Shown here: positions 52,842-63,600 of the stretch, in pieces
Numbering within the stretch: position 1 is the first letter of the stretch
Layout of the letters: every line of letters begins with the position of its first letter
NCBI RefSeq assembly: GCF_004364435.1
Contig: NZ_SOCT01000003.1
Location: 62,001 to 126,000 of the forward strand
Direction: 5' to 3'
DNA: 64,000 nt
Source of the DNA: Pseudomonas sp. LP_7_YM
Lineage (GTDB): Bacteria; Pseudomonadota; Gammaproteobacteria; Pseudomonadales; Pseudomonadaceae
Program-made: the position numbers and the translations under genes
Notes under the pieces: model-generated
Seen by the model: only the letters and a program-made list of their open reading frames with translations
What the model was told of the DNA's origin: nothing
Database searches by the model: none

Positions 52842-53230
52842 GCAATCTGTATGGAACCGCTCTGGAATGCCCGTAATCGATCATCCCTGCTATCGCCCTC
52901 CTTGCCCCTGCGTCGAAATAGGCTGAGATCCGTCGACCAAGGCAACGATACCACCCGCCCAGATAAGCAATGTCGGCGCCGACGCGAGCATCGCTAAACA
53001 GTCAGCATGTTAGTTGCTCATTTATCGTCTTGAGTGCTGTGCTGTTGATGGGCGGACAGTCATTTAGCAAAGTGCTGCTAAAGCGCCTGACCAATAACCA
53101 CTTGACCCCCCCGCCCCCACTGAAATACAGCTGGCCCTGAACTTGCAATTGAACCAAGCACGAAAAACGGCGCTTTTTTATAAGCATGACGTGTCGTTTT
53201 AAAAGCTTATTCAGGTGCCTGGTGAATACG
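52842..53230. other. Intergenic region before the homocysteine methyltransferase operon
   Basis: About 390 bp without a supported gene. It includes a run of cytosines near 53105-53119 and presumably carries the promoter of the operon beginning at 53231. No riboswitch motif or clear operator was recognised. Confidence 0.4.
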
Positions 53231-54148
53231 ATGGTGAAAAAGATTCAAATTCTGGACGGCGGTATGGGTAGGGAACTTTCGCGTAACGGCGCTTCGTTTC
53301 GCCAGCCGGAATGGTCGGCGCTGGCCCTGATCGAAACTCCGGAATACGTACGCAAGGCGCACGATGCCTACATTCATGCCGGCGCGCAGGTGATTTCCAC
53401 CAACAGCTACGCCGTCGTGCCGTTTCATATAGGAGAGGAACGGTTCGCTACAGAGGGTCGCTCACTGGCACGGCTGGCGGGCTCCATCGCTCGCGGGGCG
53501 GCAGATGCCAGCGTGGATCCGGTCCGCGTCGCCGGCTCGCTGCCGCCAGTGCTGGGGTCTTACCGTCCGGATCTGTTTGAACCCGAAGCGGCGAAGCCAA
53601 TTTTGAACGTATTGATCGAAGCGCTGAGTGACAACGTCGATCTGTGGTTGGCAGAGACGCAAAGTTCAATTGCGGAAGTGCGACTGGTGGCCGAGTTATT
53701 GAAAGACGACCCGCGCCCGCTTTGGTTTTCCTTCACCCTTGACGATGCACTTGATGAACAAGGCCAGGCCCGGTTGCGTTCCGGGGAAAGCATCACCGAC
53801 GCAGTGGCGGCCGCTGTTGAACTCAATGCGGCGGCGGTGCTGTTCAATTGCAGCCCACCGGAAGTCATGAGTGCAGCGGTACTTGAAGCGGCGGCCTCCT
53901 CGACGCTAACCCTAGGGGTCTACGCCAACGCCTTCGAGCCGGCGGATCAGAAACGCGGCGCCAATGTGGGGATCAGTGCGATACGTCGTGATACCCAACC
54001 TCCCAGTTACCTGCGTTGGGCCAACGAATGGATCGAACAGGGAGCCAGCATCGTGGGCGGTTGCTGTGGCATTGGGCCTGAACACATCGCTGCGTTGTCG
54101 GCGCACTTGCCCACTTCCAACGATCCACTGAGTGGTCCACATGATTGA
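53231..54148 (+). CDS. Homocysteine S-methyltransferase (MmuM-like)
   Basis: A 305-residue protein with the family fold: LDGGMGRELSRNG at the N-terminus, GAQVISTNSYAVVPF, and the three zinc cysteines Cys207 (FNCSPP) and Cys278-Cys279 (GGCCGIGPEH). Such enzymes move a methyl group from S-methylmethionine or a related donor to homocysteine, giving methionine. The next gene starts 8 bp before its stop, so it is translationally coupled to an ABC importer. That makes import of a methylated sulfur compound plausible. The ATG at 53231 gives the family start; an earlier start at 53186 adds an unconserved leader. Confidence 0.87.
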   Translation: MVKKIQILDGGMGRELSRNGASFRQPEWSALALIETPEYVRKAHDAYIHAGAQVISTNSYAVVPFHIGEERFATEGRSLARLAGSIARGAADASVDPVRVAGSLPPVLGSYRPDLFEPEAAKPILNVLIEALSDNVDLWLAETQSSIAEVRLVAELLKDDPRPLWFSFTLDDALDEQGQARLRSGESITDAVAAAVELNAAAVLFNCSPPEVMSAAVLEAAASSTLTLGVYANAFEPADQKRGANVGISAIRRDTQPPSYLRWANEWIEQGASIVGGCCGIGPEHIAALSAHLPTSNDPLSGPHD

Positions 54149-55688
54149 TCGGCGTTCTTTCATAAAGGGTACTGGGACGGTTGTCATGTCTGCCGCGCTG
54201 ACCTCCCCCTGGTCGTTAGCCAGCGCCCTGGCGGCAGAACCTTCACGTCCTAAAAAAGGCGGTCATCTGATTATCGGGCTCGATAACGCTTCGACCACCG
54301 ATCGCCTGGACCCTGCATTCTGGTTTGAAAGCTGGATGTACTTCACCGGCAGCCAGCTGTTCAACGCCTTGGTTGAAATCGACAGCAGTGGCAACATCGT
54401 GCCGTCCCTGGCAGAGGCCTGGTCGAGTGCCGACGGTGGCCGCAAATGGGTACTCAATATCCGCAAAGGGGTGCAATTCCATGATGGCCGCACATTAAGC
54501 GCAAAAGACGTCGTTTGGTCGCTCAATCACCATCGCGACGAGAAATCTTCCTCGCCGGTCAAGGGCTACCTGGAGCCTGTCACAGGCTTGACTGTCACGG
54601 GTGAGCATGAGGTCACTCTGACGCTGGCAGAGCCTAACGTGGAGTTCATTTCGCTGCTCTCTGCTGTGCATTTCGTGATCACGGCCGAGAACGAAGCCTT
54701 CGAGAAAGGCATCGGCACCGGAGCCTTCATTCTCGAAAACTTCCAGCCCGGCGTACGCATGCTGGTCAAGCGCAATCCTAACCATTGGCACCCTGACCGT
54801 GGCCACGTGGACTCAGTGGAAACGCTGGCCATGAATGACTCGACTGCCAGGGTGGCGGCGCTGATCAGTGGCTCGGCGCACATCGTCAACCGGGTGAATC
54901 CGCGTATTGTCGGGCGCATCGAAAAAATCCCCTCGATCCAGCTGGTGCGCGACAAGGACAGCCAGCTTTTCACCTTGCCGGGTCTCGCGAACATCGCGCC
55001 CTTCAGTTCTATGGACGGGCGGCTGGCGTTGAAGTACGCCATCGATCGGCAGCAGATAATCGATACAGTGCTGGGCGGCTATGCCTCGCTGGGCAACGAC
55101 AACCCGATCTTTCCGTCAAACACCTACTTCGCCAAGGACCTCCCGCAACGGCCTCACGATCCTGACCGGGCACGGTTCCATTGGCAGAAGGCAGGTTTCG
55201 ACGGTCCGCTGGTGCTCTTCGCGGCAGACGCGGGGTTTCCCGGTGCCGTTGACGCGGCCCAGCTCTTTCAGCAATCTGCGCACACAGCGGGTATTCCCCT
55301 TGCTGTCGAGCGTGTCCCGAATGATGCGTTCTGGACCGATACCTGGCTGAAAAAATCCTTTTGCACGTCCAACTGGGGTTCTCGACCGACCGCCGATGCA
55401 TTGCTGTCACTGGTGTTCACCAGCAATGCGCCCTGGAATGAATCCGCGTGGCGAGTCCCGGCCTTCGACCAGTTGGTCAAGGCTGCGCGGGGTGAAACCG
55501 ACGAGGTCAAGCGGCGCCAGATTTACCACGACATTCAAGTGATGCTCGTGGATCAGGGCAGCGAACTCATTCCTCTCTATGCCGATGCGCTCTCAGCCGC
55601 CAGCAAGAAAGTGCAGGGGTTTACCTCGGTGCCCGGTGTGCCCCTGAGCGGAAACCGCGCTGCCGAGAAAGTCTGGCTGGAGGGGTAA
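54141..55688 (+). CDS. Oligopeptide-type ABC binding protein with Tat signal
   Basis: A 515-residue class II (SBP_bac_5) binding protein. The N-terminus MIDRRSFIKGTGTVVMSAAL carries a twin-arginine motif (RRSFIK) and the mature chain begins near AAEPSRPKK, so it should be exported folded. Family marks include YFTGSQLFNALVEIDSSGNIVPSLAEAW, HDGRTLSAKDVVWSL and GTGAFILENFQPGVRMLVKRNPNHW. Members carry peptides, nickel complexes, opines or glutathione. With the methyltransferase gene beside it, a methylated amino acid or small peptide is a reasonable guess. The gene overlaps the previous one by 8 bp. Confidence 0.92.
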   Translation: MIDRRSFIKGTGTVVMSAALTSPWSLASALAAEPSRPKKGGHLIIGLDNASTTDRLDPAFWFESWMYFTGSQLFNALVEIDSSGNIVPSLAEAWSSADGGRKWVLNIRKGVQFHDGRTLSAKDVVWSLNHHRDEKSSSPVKGYLEPVTGLTVTGEHEVTLTLAEPNVEFISLLSAVHFVITAENEAFEKGIGTGAFILENFQPGVRMLVKRNPNHWHPDRGHVDSVETLAMNDSTARVAALISGSAHIVNRVNPRIVGRIEKIPSIQLVRDKDSQLFTLPGLANIAPFSSMDGRLALKYAIDRQQIIDTVLGGYASLGNDNPIFPSNTYFAKDLPQRPHDPDRARFHWQKAGFDGPLVLFAADAGFPGAVDAAQLFQQSAHTAGIPLAVERVPNDAFWTDTWLKKSFCTSNWGSRPTADALLSLVFTSNAPWNESAWRVPAFDQLVKAARGETDEVKRRQIYHDIQVMLVDQGSELIPLYADALSAASKKVQGFTSVPGVPLSGNRAAEKVWLEG

Positions 55689-55693
55689 GGTCC

Positions 55694-56689
55694 ATGTCAC
55701 TGACACTGCCGTTTTTTGCGCGCGCCGCCGGGCAGGATTTTCTCGTTGCGCTGATCGCCCGCAGGCTGCTCGCCGGGCTGCTGATGCTCCTCGCGATTTC
55801 GCTGCTGATCTTCGCGGGCCTGAACCTGCTGCCCGGTGATACAGCTACGGCGATTCTGGGCCAGTCGGCAACACCCGCCGCTGTCCACGCATTGAAGCTG
55901 AAATTAGGTCTGGATCAGCCGGCACTCGCGCGTTATCTCCATTGGCTTGGCGCTGTGTTGCATGGGGACTTCGGCATGAGTCTGACCTCTGGGGAAAACA
56001 TATCCGCCCCCCTGTGGACCCGACTGAAAAATACCCTGTTCCTGGCGAGCGGTACGGCATTGGTCGCCGTCCCGTTCGCTTTAATCATCGGCTTCGTCTC
56101 GGTACGCTTTCATGGCAGCTGGCTGGACTGGCTGCTGAATCTGTTGACCCGTTCAGCCGTGGCGTTGCCGGAATTCTTTTCAGGTTATCTGCTGATTCTG
56201 ATCTTTTCGATTACCTTGGCCTGGCTGCCAAGCAATAGCAGTGTGCAGATGGACATGCCGCTATCTGAGCGGCTGATGGCGATTGTCCTTCCCGGAATCA
56301 CGCTGGTGATGGCGGTGCTGGGGCACATGAGTAACATGACCCGCGCAGCCTTGCTGAACGCGCAGAACAGCAGTTACATCGATACCGCGATCCTCAAGGG
56401 CCTGTCGCCCATGCGCGTGCTGTGGCGTCATGTGCTGCCCAATGCCTGGGGACCGATCATTAATGTGATCGTGCTGAACCTGGCGTACCTGATGGTGGGC
56501 GTGGTGATCGTGGAGAACATCTTCGCCTACCCAGGACTCGGCCAATACATGGTCGACAGTATCAGCAAACGTGACATCCCCGTGGTGCAGGGCTGCGCTC
56601 TGGTACTGGCCTTCGTTTACATCCTCTTGAACCTCTTCGCCGATGTCGTCGCCGTTCTGACCAACCCCCGCCTACGCAACGGAAATTAG
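55694..56689 (+). CDS. Dipeptide-type ABC permease 1 (DppB-like)
   Basis: A 331-residue permease with six predicted helices. The N-terminal RRLLAGLLMLLAISLLIFAGLNLLPGDTA and the coupling region TRAALLNAQNSSYIDTAILKGLSPMRVLWRHVLPNAWGPIINVI (EAA-like loop) match DppB/OppB. It starts 5 bp after the binding-protein stop and ends 2 bp before the second permease, so the genes form one operon. The pair forms the membrane channel of the importer. Confidence 0.92.
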   Translation: MSLTLPFFARAAGQDFLVALIARRLLAGLLMLLAISLLIFAGLNLLPGDTATAILGQSATPAAVHALKLKLGLDQPALARYLHWLGAVLHGDFGMSLTSGENISAPLWTRLKNTLFLASGTALVAVPFALIIGFVSVRFHGSWLDWLLNLLTRSAVALPEFFSGYLLILIFSITLAWLPSNSSVQMDMPLSERLMAIVLPGITLVMAVLGHMSNMTRAALLNAQNSSYIDTAILKGLSPMRVLWRHVLPNAWGPIINVIVLNLAYLMVGVVIVENIFAYPGLGQYMVDSISKRDIPVVQGCALVLAFVYILLNLFADVVAVLTNPRLRNGN

Positions 56690-56691
56690 CC

Positions 56692-57513
56692 ATGCCTGCC
56701 ATGAAACTGTCCCACCTGCCCGGTATTGCCGGTTTTATTTTGTTCGTGGGCGTCGCACTGTTCGCCCCCCTGCTTTCTCCCCACGCACCGGACCAGGTGA
56801 TTGGGATAGCGTGGGATCAACCTTCGATGCTGGCGCCGCTGGGCACGGACAATCTGGGCCGGGATTTGCTGTCCCGGCTGATATGGGGCACTCGCACCTC
56901 GCTGTCGGTAACGATGGTCACGGCGTTGGTCGCGTTCATCATCGGCACCACCCTGGGGTTCATCGCGGGTGTGATGGGCGGTTGGCTTGATCAACTGATC
57001 TCACGGGTCAACGATGTCGTGATGGCCATCCCTACGCTGATCCTGGCACTGGTGGTGCTGGCGACGCTGCCCAAATCCCTTGGCGTGATTATCCTGGTGC
57101 TCGGGCTGCTGGAGGCCACTCGCATTCTTCGGGTCGCTCGTGCACTGGCAACCGACATCGCAGCCATGGAGTTCATCGATGTGGCCCGCATGCGCGGCGA
57201 GCGTCTGGGCTGGATCCTCCTGCGCGAGATTTTGCCCAATGCGTTACCTATCCTGATCGCGGAGTTCGCCTTGCGGTTCGTCTTCATTCTCTTGTTCCTG
57301 TCCGCCTTGTCTTTCCTCGGTTTGGGGATTCAACCGCCCACGGCCGACTGGGGTGGGCTGGCTCGGGATAATAAAGACGGCATCCTGTTCGGCATTTGGG
57401 CCGCGCTTTTACCGGGCGCGGCGATCGCGCTGTTGGCGCTGTGCATCAATACGCTGGCCGACTGGCTGCTTGGCGCGAACACACGGGCCTGGGGAGCACG
57501 CGCTCATGACTGA
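56692..57513 (+). CDS. Dipeptide-type ABC permease 2 (DppC-like)
   Basis: A 273-residue permease with about six helices. LGTDNLGRDLLSRLIWGTRTSLSV is the signature of DppC/OppC proteins, and the EAA loop ARALATDIAAMEFIDVARMRGERLGWILLREILPNALPILI contacts the ATPase. It partners the preceding permease. The last codons overlap the ATPase gene (8 bp). The substrate is as for the operon. Confidence 0.92.
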   Translation: MPAMKLSHLPGIAGFILFVGVALFAPLLSPHAPDQVIGIAWDQPSMLAPLGTDNLGRDLLSRLIWGTRTSLSVTMVTALVAFIIGTTLGFIAGVMGGWLDQLISRVNDVVMAIPTLILALVVLATLPKSLGVIILVLGLLEATRILRVARALATDIAAMEFIDVARMRGERLGWILLREILPNALPILIAEFALRFVFILLFLSALSFLGLGIQPPTADWGGLARDNKDGILFGIWAALLPGAAIALLALCINTLADWLLGANTRAWGARAHD

Positions 57514-59245
57514 ATTGTCAGGCACTGCACTCACCCCGCTGCTGCGCGTCGAAGACCTGCGGATTGTGGCCAGGGGCACACCTGAAAGGGTTCTGGTCGA
57601 CGATATTTCCTTCACCCTTGACAGCGGGCAAGTGCTCGGACTGATTGGCGAATCCGGTGCGGGCAAATCCACAATTGGCCAGGCCATACTCGGGCACCTG
57701 CGCCAGGGCATGGCGCTCACGGGCGGCCGTATCCTGTTCGACGATAAGGATTTGGCGTGTCTGCCGCAGCCCCAGTTGCGGCGGATCCGGGGCAAGCGGA
57801 TTGCCCATGTCGCACAGTCGGCCGGCGGTGCCTTCAATCCGGCCCTTACCATTGGCGCTCAGGTGGTCGAAGCCGCCCGACTTCATGGGCAGATGGACGC
57901 TATGGCAGCACGGGAGCGAGCACTTGAACTGTTTAGGCTGTTCTCCCTACCGGAGCCAGAAAAGTTTTATCTGCGGTATCCCCATCAGGTTTCGGGTGGG
58001 CAACTGCAACGCGCAATGATTGCGATGGCGCTGTGCAGCGCGCCCGATCTGATCGTCTTCGATGAGCCCACGACCGCACTCGATGTCATCACTCAGCTGG
58101 GGATACTCCAGACTATCGCAGGGGTGATCCGCCGGTTCGGCGTCGCGGCGATTTACATCAGCCACGATCTGGCAGTAGTGGCGCAGCTGGCCGACCACAT
58201 TCTGGTGTTGCGTCATGGCCGGCAAGTGGAATACGGCACGACCAGGCAGATTCTCCATGCACCTGCCGCCCGGTACACCAACGACCTGCTCGATGCCGGA
58301 CGCGGTGCTCACCGGCGCCCTGCGACCCGGATTGAAAATCCGCAGTTGTTGTCAATACGATCTCTTAGCGCCAGCTACCACCATCAACCGGTTCTGGACG
58401 GTATTTCCCTAAGTCTGCTCAAGGGCCGCACGCTGGCGCTCATCGGCGAATCCGGTTCTGGCAAATCGACGCTCGGTAAAGTGGTTTGCGGGCTGCTGGC
58501 TGCCAAGAGTGGCTCGATTACACTCGACGGGAGGGCGTTGCCGCCGACCCTTGGCGAGCGCAGTCGAGAGCATTTGCAACGGATCCAGATGATCCACCAG
58601 ACACCGGACAGCGCTCTGAATCCCAAGCTTCTCATTGGCGATCAGCTGAATCGTGCACTGCAAAAATTCACCGACCTGAGCCGCGAGCAGCGTCGACGAC
58701 GTGTGCTTGAGCTGCTCGGTCAAGTAGGCCTTTCGGCCATCGTAGCGCAGCGTCTTCCCCATACGCTTTCCGGGGGCCAGAAGCAGCGCGTATGCGTTGC
58801 TCGCGCGCTGGCAGCGAAACCGGATCTGATTGTCTGCGATGAGCCTACGTCAGCGCTCGACCCCTTGGTCGCAAGGGAAATCCTCGCGCTGCTGCGTCAG
58901 CTGCAGGAGGATACGGGGGTGTCTTACTTGTTTATCACCCACGATCTGCACGTCGTGGAAGAGATCGCCGATGACGTGGCCGTACTCTGTCACGGCCGCA
59001 TAGTGCGCCAAGGCAGCGTGGATGAAGCGCTCAATCCGCCGCTGGATGCGTATACCCAACGTTTGATCGAGGCCGTGCCGCAGATGAGGGAAGATTGGCT
59101 CGCCAAAATCTCCATCAGCCTTGATCGACAGCAGGTCATTGCACTTGGCACCGGCTCGGACACGCTCAGCTGGGGGAGCGAGATACAATCCGGGTGGCGT
59201 GAACGGCGCCCTGAATCCTTGACAACATTTTTTCCGGAATCCTGA
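57506..59245 (+). CDS. Double-domain ABC ATPase of the oligopeptide type
   Basis: A 579-residue protein with two ABC cassettes in one chain, where many peptide transporters have separate DppD and DppF proteins. The first has Walker A GESGAGKST, signature VSGGQLQRAMIA and Walker B LIVFDEPTTALD; the second has GESGSGKST, LSGGQKQRVCVARALA and LIVCDEPTSALD, ending with the peptide-ATPase tail region near PLDAYTQRLIEAVPQ. It energises the two permeases before it. The ATG at 57506 overlaps the upstream stop; a longer frame inside the permease gene is not used. Both sites look intact. Confidence 0.92.
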   Translation: MTELSGTALTPLLRVEDLRIVARGTPERVLVDDISFTLDSGQVLGLIGESGAGKSTIGQAILGHLRQGMALTGGRILFDDKDLACLPQPQLRRIRGKRIAHVAQSAGGAFNPALTIGAQVVEAARLHGQMDAMAARERALELFRLFSLPEPEKFYLRYPHQVSGGQLQRAMIAMALCSAPDLIVFDEPTTALDVITQLGILQTIAGVIRRFGVAAIYISHDLAVVAQLADHILVLRHGRQVEYGTTRQILHAPAARYTNDLLDAGRGAHRRPATRIENPQLLSIRSLSASYHHQPVLDGISLSLLKGRTLALIGESGSGKSTLGKVVCGLLAAKSGSITLDGRALPPTLGERSREHLQRIQMIHQTPDSALNPKLLIGDQLNRALQKFTDLSREQRRRRVLELLGQVGLSAIVAQRLPHTLSGGQKQRVCVARALAAKPDLIVCDEPTSALDPLVAREILALLRQLQEDTGVSYLFITHDLHVVEEIADDVAVLCHGRIVRQGSVDEALNPPLDAYTQRLIEAVPQMREDWLAKISISLDRQQVIALGTGSDTLSWGSEIQSGWRERRPESLTTFFPES

Positions 59246-59352
59246 CAGCTTGGTGTAACCCGCGTCCCAGAGCCTGCGACAGCGGAAATATCATTCCGAC
59301 TGATATTTATCTTCGTGTTATTCGATTCGTGCAATAAAACCCCCGAGAACAG

Positions 59353-59386
59353 AATCCGCCCATCTCAATAACATCGGCGGATTTTT
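59353..59386 (+). terminator. Hairpin with T run directly before mexE
   Basis: AATCCGCC pairs with GGCGGATT (8 bp, 15-base loop), followed by a T run that ends three bases before the mexE ATG. It looks like the terminator of the ABC operon, but its place against the start codon means it could also act as an attenuator of the pump genes. Confidence 0.65.
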
Positions 59387-59388
59387 CC

Positions 59389-60633
59389 ATGTTTCAGTCA
59401 CTCCCTCCTTTTCGCTATCCCCTTGCCGCATTGGCACTGGTTGTGATCAGTGCCTGCGGCAAAAGCCCGGAGACGGCAGCACAGGCCCCAGCGGCGGCAA
59501 AAGTCAGCGTGGCCAAGGTGCTTGAACAACCGGTCAACGAATGGGATGAAGTGACCGCGCGTCTTGAAGCGCCCGAAACCGTGCAGGTTCGTCCTCGAGT
59601 CTCAGGCCAGATTGATTCGGTGGCCTTCACCGATGGCGCGCTGGTGAAGAAAGGCGACCTGTTGTTCCAGATCGATCCGCGCCCGTTCGAGGCCGAAGTG
59701 CATCGTCTGGATGCTCAGTTACAACAGGCCAGAGCAGCGGCGCTGCGCAGCAACAACGAAGCGCAACGCGGCGAACGTCTGCGCGCCAATAATGCAATTT
59801 CCACGGAGCTGGCCGACTCGCGGACTACCGGCGCGCAGGAATCCAAAGCGGCTGTCGCAGCCATTCAGGCACAACTGGATCTGGCACGGCTGAACCTGAG
59901 CTTCACCCGCGTGACCGCGCCGATTGCCGGTCGCGTCAGCCGAGCGGAGATTACCGCCGGCAACATCGTTACCGCCGATCAGAGCATCCTCACCAGCGTG
60001 GTCTCCACCGACAAGGTCTACGCCTACTTCGACGCCGATGAGCGAGTGTTCCTCAAGTACAACCAACTGGCCCGCGACGGCAAGCGTGGCGCTGCCAGCC
60101 CGGTGTACATGGGGCTGTCCGACGAAGCGGACAACCCGCATCAGGGTCAGATGAACTTCGTCGATAACCAGGTCAACCCGCGTACCGGCACCATCCGTGG
60201 CCGCGCGGTGTTCGATAACAGCAAGGGTGAATACACCCCTGGTCTTTATGCGCGTCTGAAGCTGGTGGGCAGCGGCACCTACTCGGCGATGCTGATCAAG
60301 GATGAAGCGGTCGGCACCGATCTGGGCAAGAAATTCGTGCTGGTGGTGGACAAGGACAACAAGGCCATTTACCGCAGCGTCGACCTGGGGCCGAAAATCG
60401 AAGGCCTGCGCATCGTGCGCAGCGGTCTGGCCAAGGACGACCGCATCGTGGTCAGCGGTCTGCAGCGCGTACGTCCAGGCTCACCGATCGACCCGCAAGA
60501 CACCGAGATGGCCAGCGCCGATACGCTCGCTGCACTGCAGAAACAACGCCAGGCGCTCGACGCCAGCAATCAACCCAAGGTGCCGTCCACAGCGGACGCC
60601 AAGGTTGCTGCTGTCGCGACCCCACGCGGTTAA
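59389..60633 (+). CDS. mexE: RND efflux periplasmic adaptor (MexE-like)
   Basis: A 414-residue lipoprotein adaptor. The signal ends VVISACGKS (lipid-modified cysteine at about residue 23). Then VQVRPRVSGQIDSVAFTDGALVKKGDLLFQIDPRPFEAEV (lipoyl half), an alpha hairpin at about residues 105-165, and LNLSFTRVTAPIAGRVSRAEITAGNIV complete the family pattern. It bridges the inner-membrane RND pump and the outer-membrane channel. The start lacks a normal ribosome site because a terminator-like hairpin occupies the leader. It is followed 12 bp later by mexF. Resemblance is best to MexE of MexEF-OprN. Confidence 0.88.
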   Translation: MFQSLPPFRYPLAALALVVISACGKSPETAAQAPAAAKVSVAKVLEQPVNEWDEVTARLEAPETVQVRPRVSGQIDSVAFTDGALVKKGDLLFQIDPRPFEAEVHRLDAQLQQARAAALRSNNEAQRGERLRANNAISTELADSRTTGAQESKAAVAAIQAQLDLARLNLSFTRVTAPIAGRVSRAEITAGNIVTADQSILTSVVSTDKVYAYFDADERVFLKYNQLARDGKRGAASPVYMGLSDEADNPHQGQMNFVDNQVNPRTGTIRGRAVFDNSKGEYTPGLYARLKLVGSGTYSAMLIKDEAVGTDLGKKFVLVVDKDNKAIYRSVDLGPKIEGLRIVRSGLAKDDRIVVSGLQRVRPGSPIDPQDTEMASADTLAALQKQRQALDASNQPKVPSTADAKVAAVATPRG

Positions 60634-60645
60634 GGAACACACTCG

Positions 60646-63600
60646 ATGAATTTTTCAAAGTTCTTTATCACGCGCCCGATCTTCGCGGCGGTGCTCTCGC
60701 TGTTGATCCTGATTGCCGGCGCCATCTCTCTGTTTCAGCTGCCGATCAGTGAATACCCGGAAGTCGTGCCGCCGACCGTGGTCGTGCGCGCCAATTTCCC
60801 CGGCGCCAACCCGAAGGTCATCGGCGAAACCGTGGCCGCACCACTGGAACAGGCGATCACCGGCGTCGAGAACATGCTGTACATGTCCTCGCAGGCAACC
60901 GCCGACGGCAAACTGACCCTGACCATCACCTTCGCCCTGGGCACCAACCTGGACACTGCGCAGGTACAGGTGCAGAACCGCGTAACCCGGACCGAACCCA
61001 AGCTGCCTGAAGAGGTGACGCGGATCGGTATCACCGTGGACAAGGCCTCCCCGGACCTGACCATGGTGGTCCACTTGACCTCGCCGGACAAACGCTACGA
61101 CATGCTGTACCTGTCCAACTACGCCGTGCTCAACATCAAGGATGAGCTGGCGCGCCTGAACGGTGTCGGCGACGTGCAGTTGTTCGGCATGGGTGACTAC
61201 TCGCTGCGTGTGTGGCTGGACCCGAACAAGACTGCCTCGCGCAATATCACCGCGACCGATGTGGTCAACGCCATTCGCGAACAGAATCGCCAGGTCGCGG
61301 CCGGTCAGCTGGGTGCTCCACCCTCCCCGAGCGCTACCAGCTTTCAGATGTCGATCAACACCCAGGGCCGTCTGGTCTCTGAAGAGGAGTTCGAAAACAT
61401 CATCGTTCGCGCCGGCGACAACGGCGAAATCACCCGGGTTCGCGACATTGCCCGAGTCGAATTGGGTTCCAGCCAGTACGCCCTGCGCTCACTGCTGAAC
61501 AACCAGCCAGCGGTGGCGATGCCCATCTTTCAGCGTCCCGGCTCAAACGCCATCGACATTTCCAACGAAGTGCGCGCCCAGATGGACCAGCTCAAAAAGA
61601 GCTTCCCCGAGGGCATGGACTACAGCATCGTTTATGACCCGACGATCTTCGTGCGCGGCTCCATCGAGGCAGTGGTTCACACCCTGTTCGAAGCGCTGAT
61701 TCTGGTCGTATTGGTGGTGATCCTGTTCCTGCAGACCTGGCGCGCCTCGATCATCCCGCTGGCGGCGGTGCCGGTGTCGCTGATCGGTACGTTCGCGGTC
61801 ATGCACCTGTTCGGCTTCTCGCTCAATGCCCTGTCGCTATTCGGTCTGGTGCTGGCGATCGGTATCGTGGTGGACGATGCCATCGTGGTAGTGGAGAACG
61901 TCGAGCGAAATATCGAGCTGGGCCATCAACCGATGGAGGCCACACAGATCGCGATGCGCGAAGTGACCGGCCCGATCATCGCGACCGCACTGGTACTTTG
62001 CGCAGTGTTCATCCCGGCGGCGTTCATCTCCGGGCTGACGGGGCAATTCTATAAACAGTTCGCCTTGACCATTGCCATATCGACGGTGATCTCTGCGTTC
62101 AACTCCCTGACGTTGTCGCCAGCACTGGCTGCTGTGCTGCTGCGCGCTCACGATGCGCCGAAAGATGGCTTTTCGCGCTTGCTCGACAGGGTGCTAGGCG
62201 GATGGCTGTTCCGTCCGTTCAATCGTTTCTTCGTCAAGGCCAGCAATGGCTACGTAGGGGCCGTAGGACGTGTGATTCGGGTCAGCGGCGTAGCGCTGGT
62301 GGTCTATGCCGGGCTGATCGTTCTGACCTGGCTGGGTTTTTCGAGCACGCCTACCGGTTTTGTACCTGCGCAGGACAAGCAGTACCTGGTGGCATTCGCG
62401 CAGTTGCCTGACGCGGCCAGCCTTGACCGCACCGAAGAGGTGATCAAGCGCATGTCCGACATCGCGCTGAAGCAGCCGGGCGTAGAAAGCGCGGTGGCGT
62501 TCCCGGGCCTGTCGATCAATGGGTTCACCAACAGCCCGAACTCGGGTGTGGTGTTCGTCACGCTCAAACCGTTCGACGATCGCAAGCTGGCCAGCGAATC
62601 GGCCGGGGCAATTGCCGGTGCGCTCAACGGTGAATACGCGTCGATTCAGGAGGCCTACATGGCGATCTTTCCGCCGCCGCCGGTACAGGGACTGGGCACC
62701 ATCGGTGGTTTCCGACTGCAGATCGAAGACCGCGGCAACCTGGGTTATGACGAGCTGTATAAAGAGACGATGAACGTGATCGGCAAGAGCCGCAGCGTGC
62801 CGGAACTGGCCGCGCTGTTCACCAGTTACACCGTCAATGTGCCGCAGGTAGATGCCGCCATTGACCGGGAAAAGGCCAAAACCCACGGCGTGGCCATCAG
62901 CGATATCTTCGATACGTTGCAGGTGTACCTGGGTTCGCTGTATGCCAACGACTTCAACCGTTTCGGCCGTACGTATCAGGTCAACGTTCAGGCTGAACAG
63001 CAGTTCCGTCAGGACGCCGAGCAGATCGGTCAGCTGAAAGTGCGCAACAACCTGGGTGAAATGATCCCGCTGGCGACCCTGCTGCACGTCACCAACACCT
63101 CGGGCCCGGACCGCGTAATGCACTACAACGGCTTCATCACCGCCGAGATCAACGGTGCCGCCGGTCCAGGCTATAGCTCGGGTCAGGCACAGGTGGCGAT
63201 GGAAAAACTGCTCAAGCAGGAACTGCCCAACGGCATGACCTATGAGTGGACCGACCTGACCTACCAGCAAATCCTCTCGGGCAACACGGCGCTGCTGGTC
63301 TTCCCGCTCTGCGTGCTGCTGGCGTTCCTGGTACTGGCGGCACTGTACGAAAGCTGGAGCCTGCCGCTGGCAGTGATCCTGATCGTTCCGATGACCCTGC
63401 TGTCGGCCATCGCCGGGGTGATCATTGCCGGCAGCGACAACAACATCTTCACCCAGATCGGCCTGATCGTATTGGTGGGCCTTGCGTGCAAGAACGCGAT
63501 CCTCATCGTCGAATTCGCCAAGGACGAACAGGAAAAAGGCAAGACCCCGCTGGAGGCCGTGCTGGAAGCCTGCCGTCTGCGTCTGCGTCCGATCCTGATG

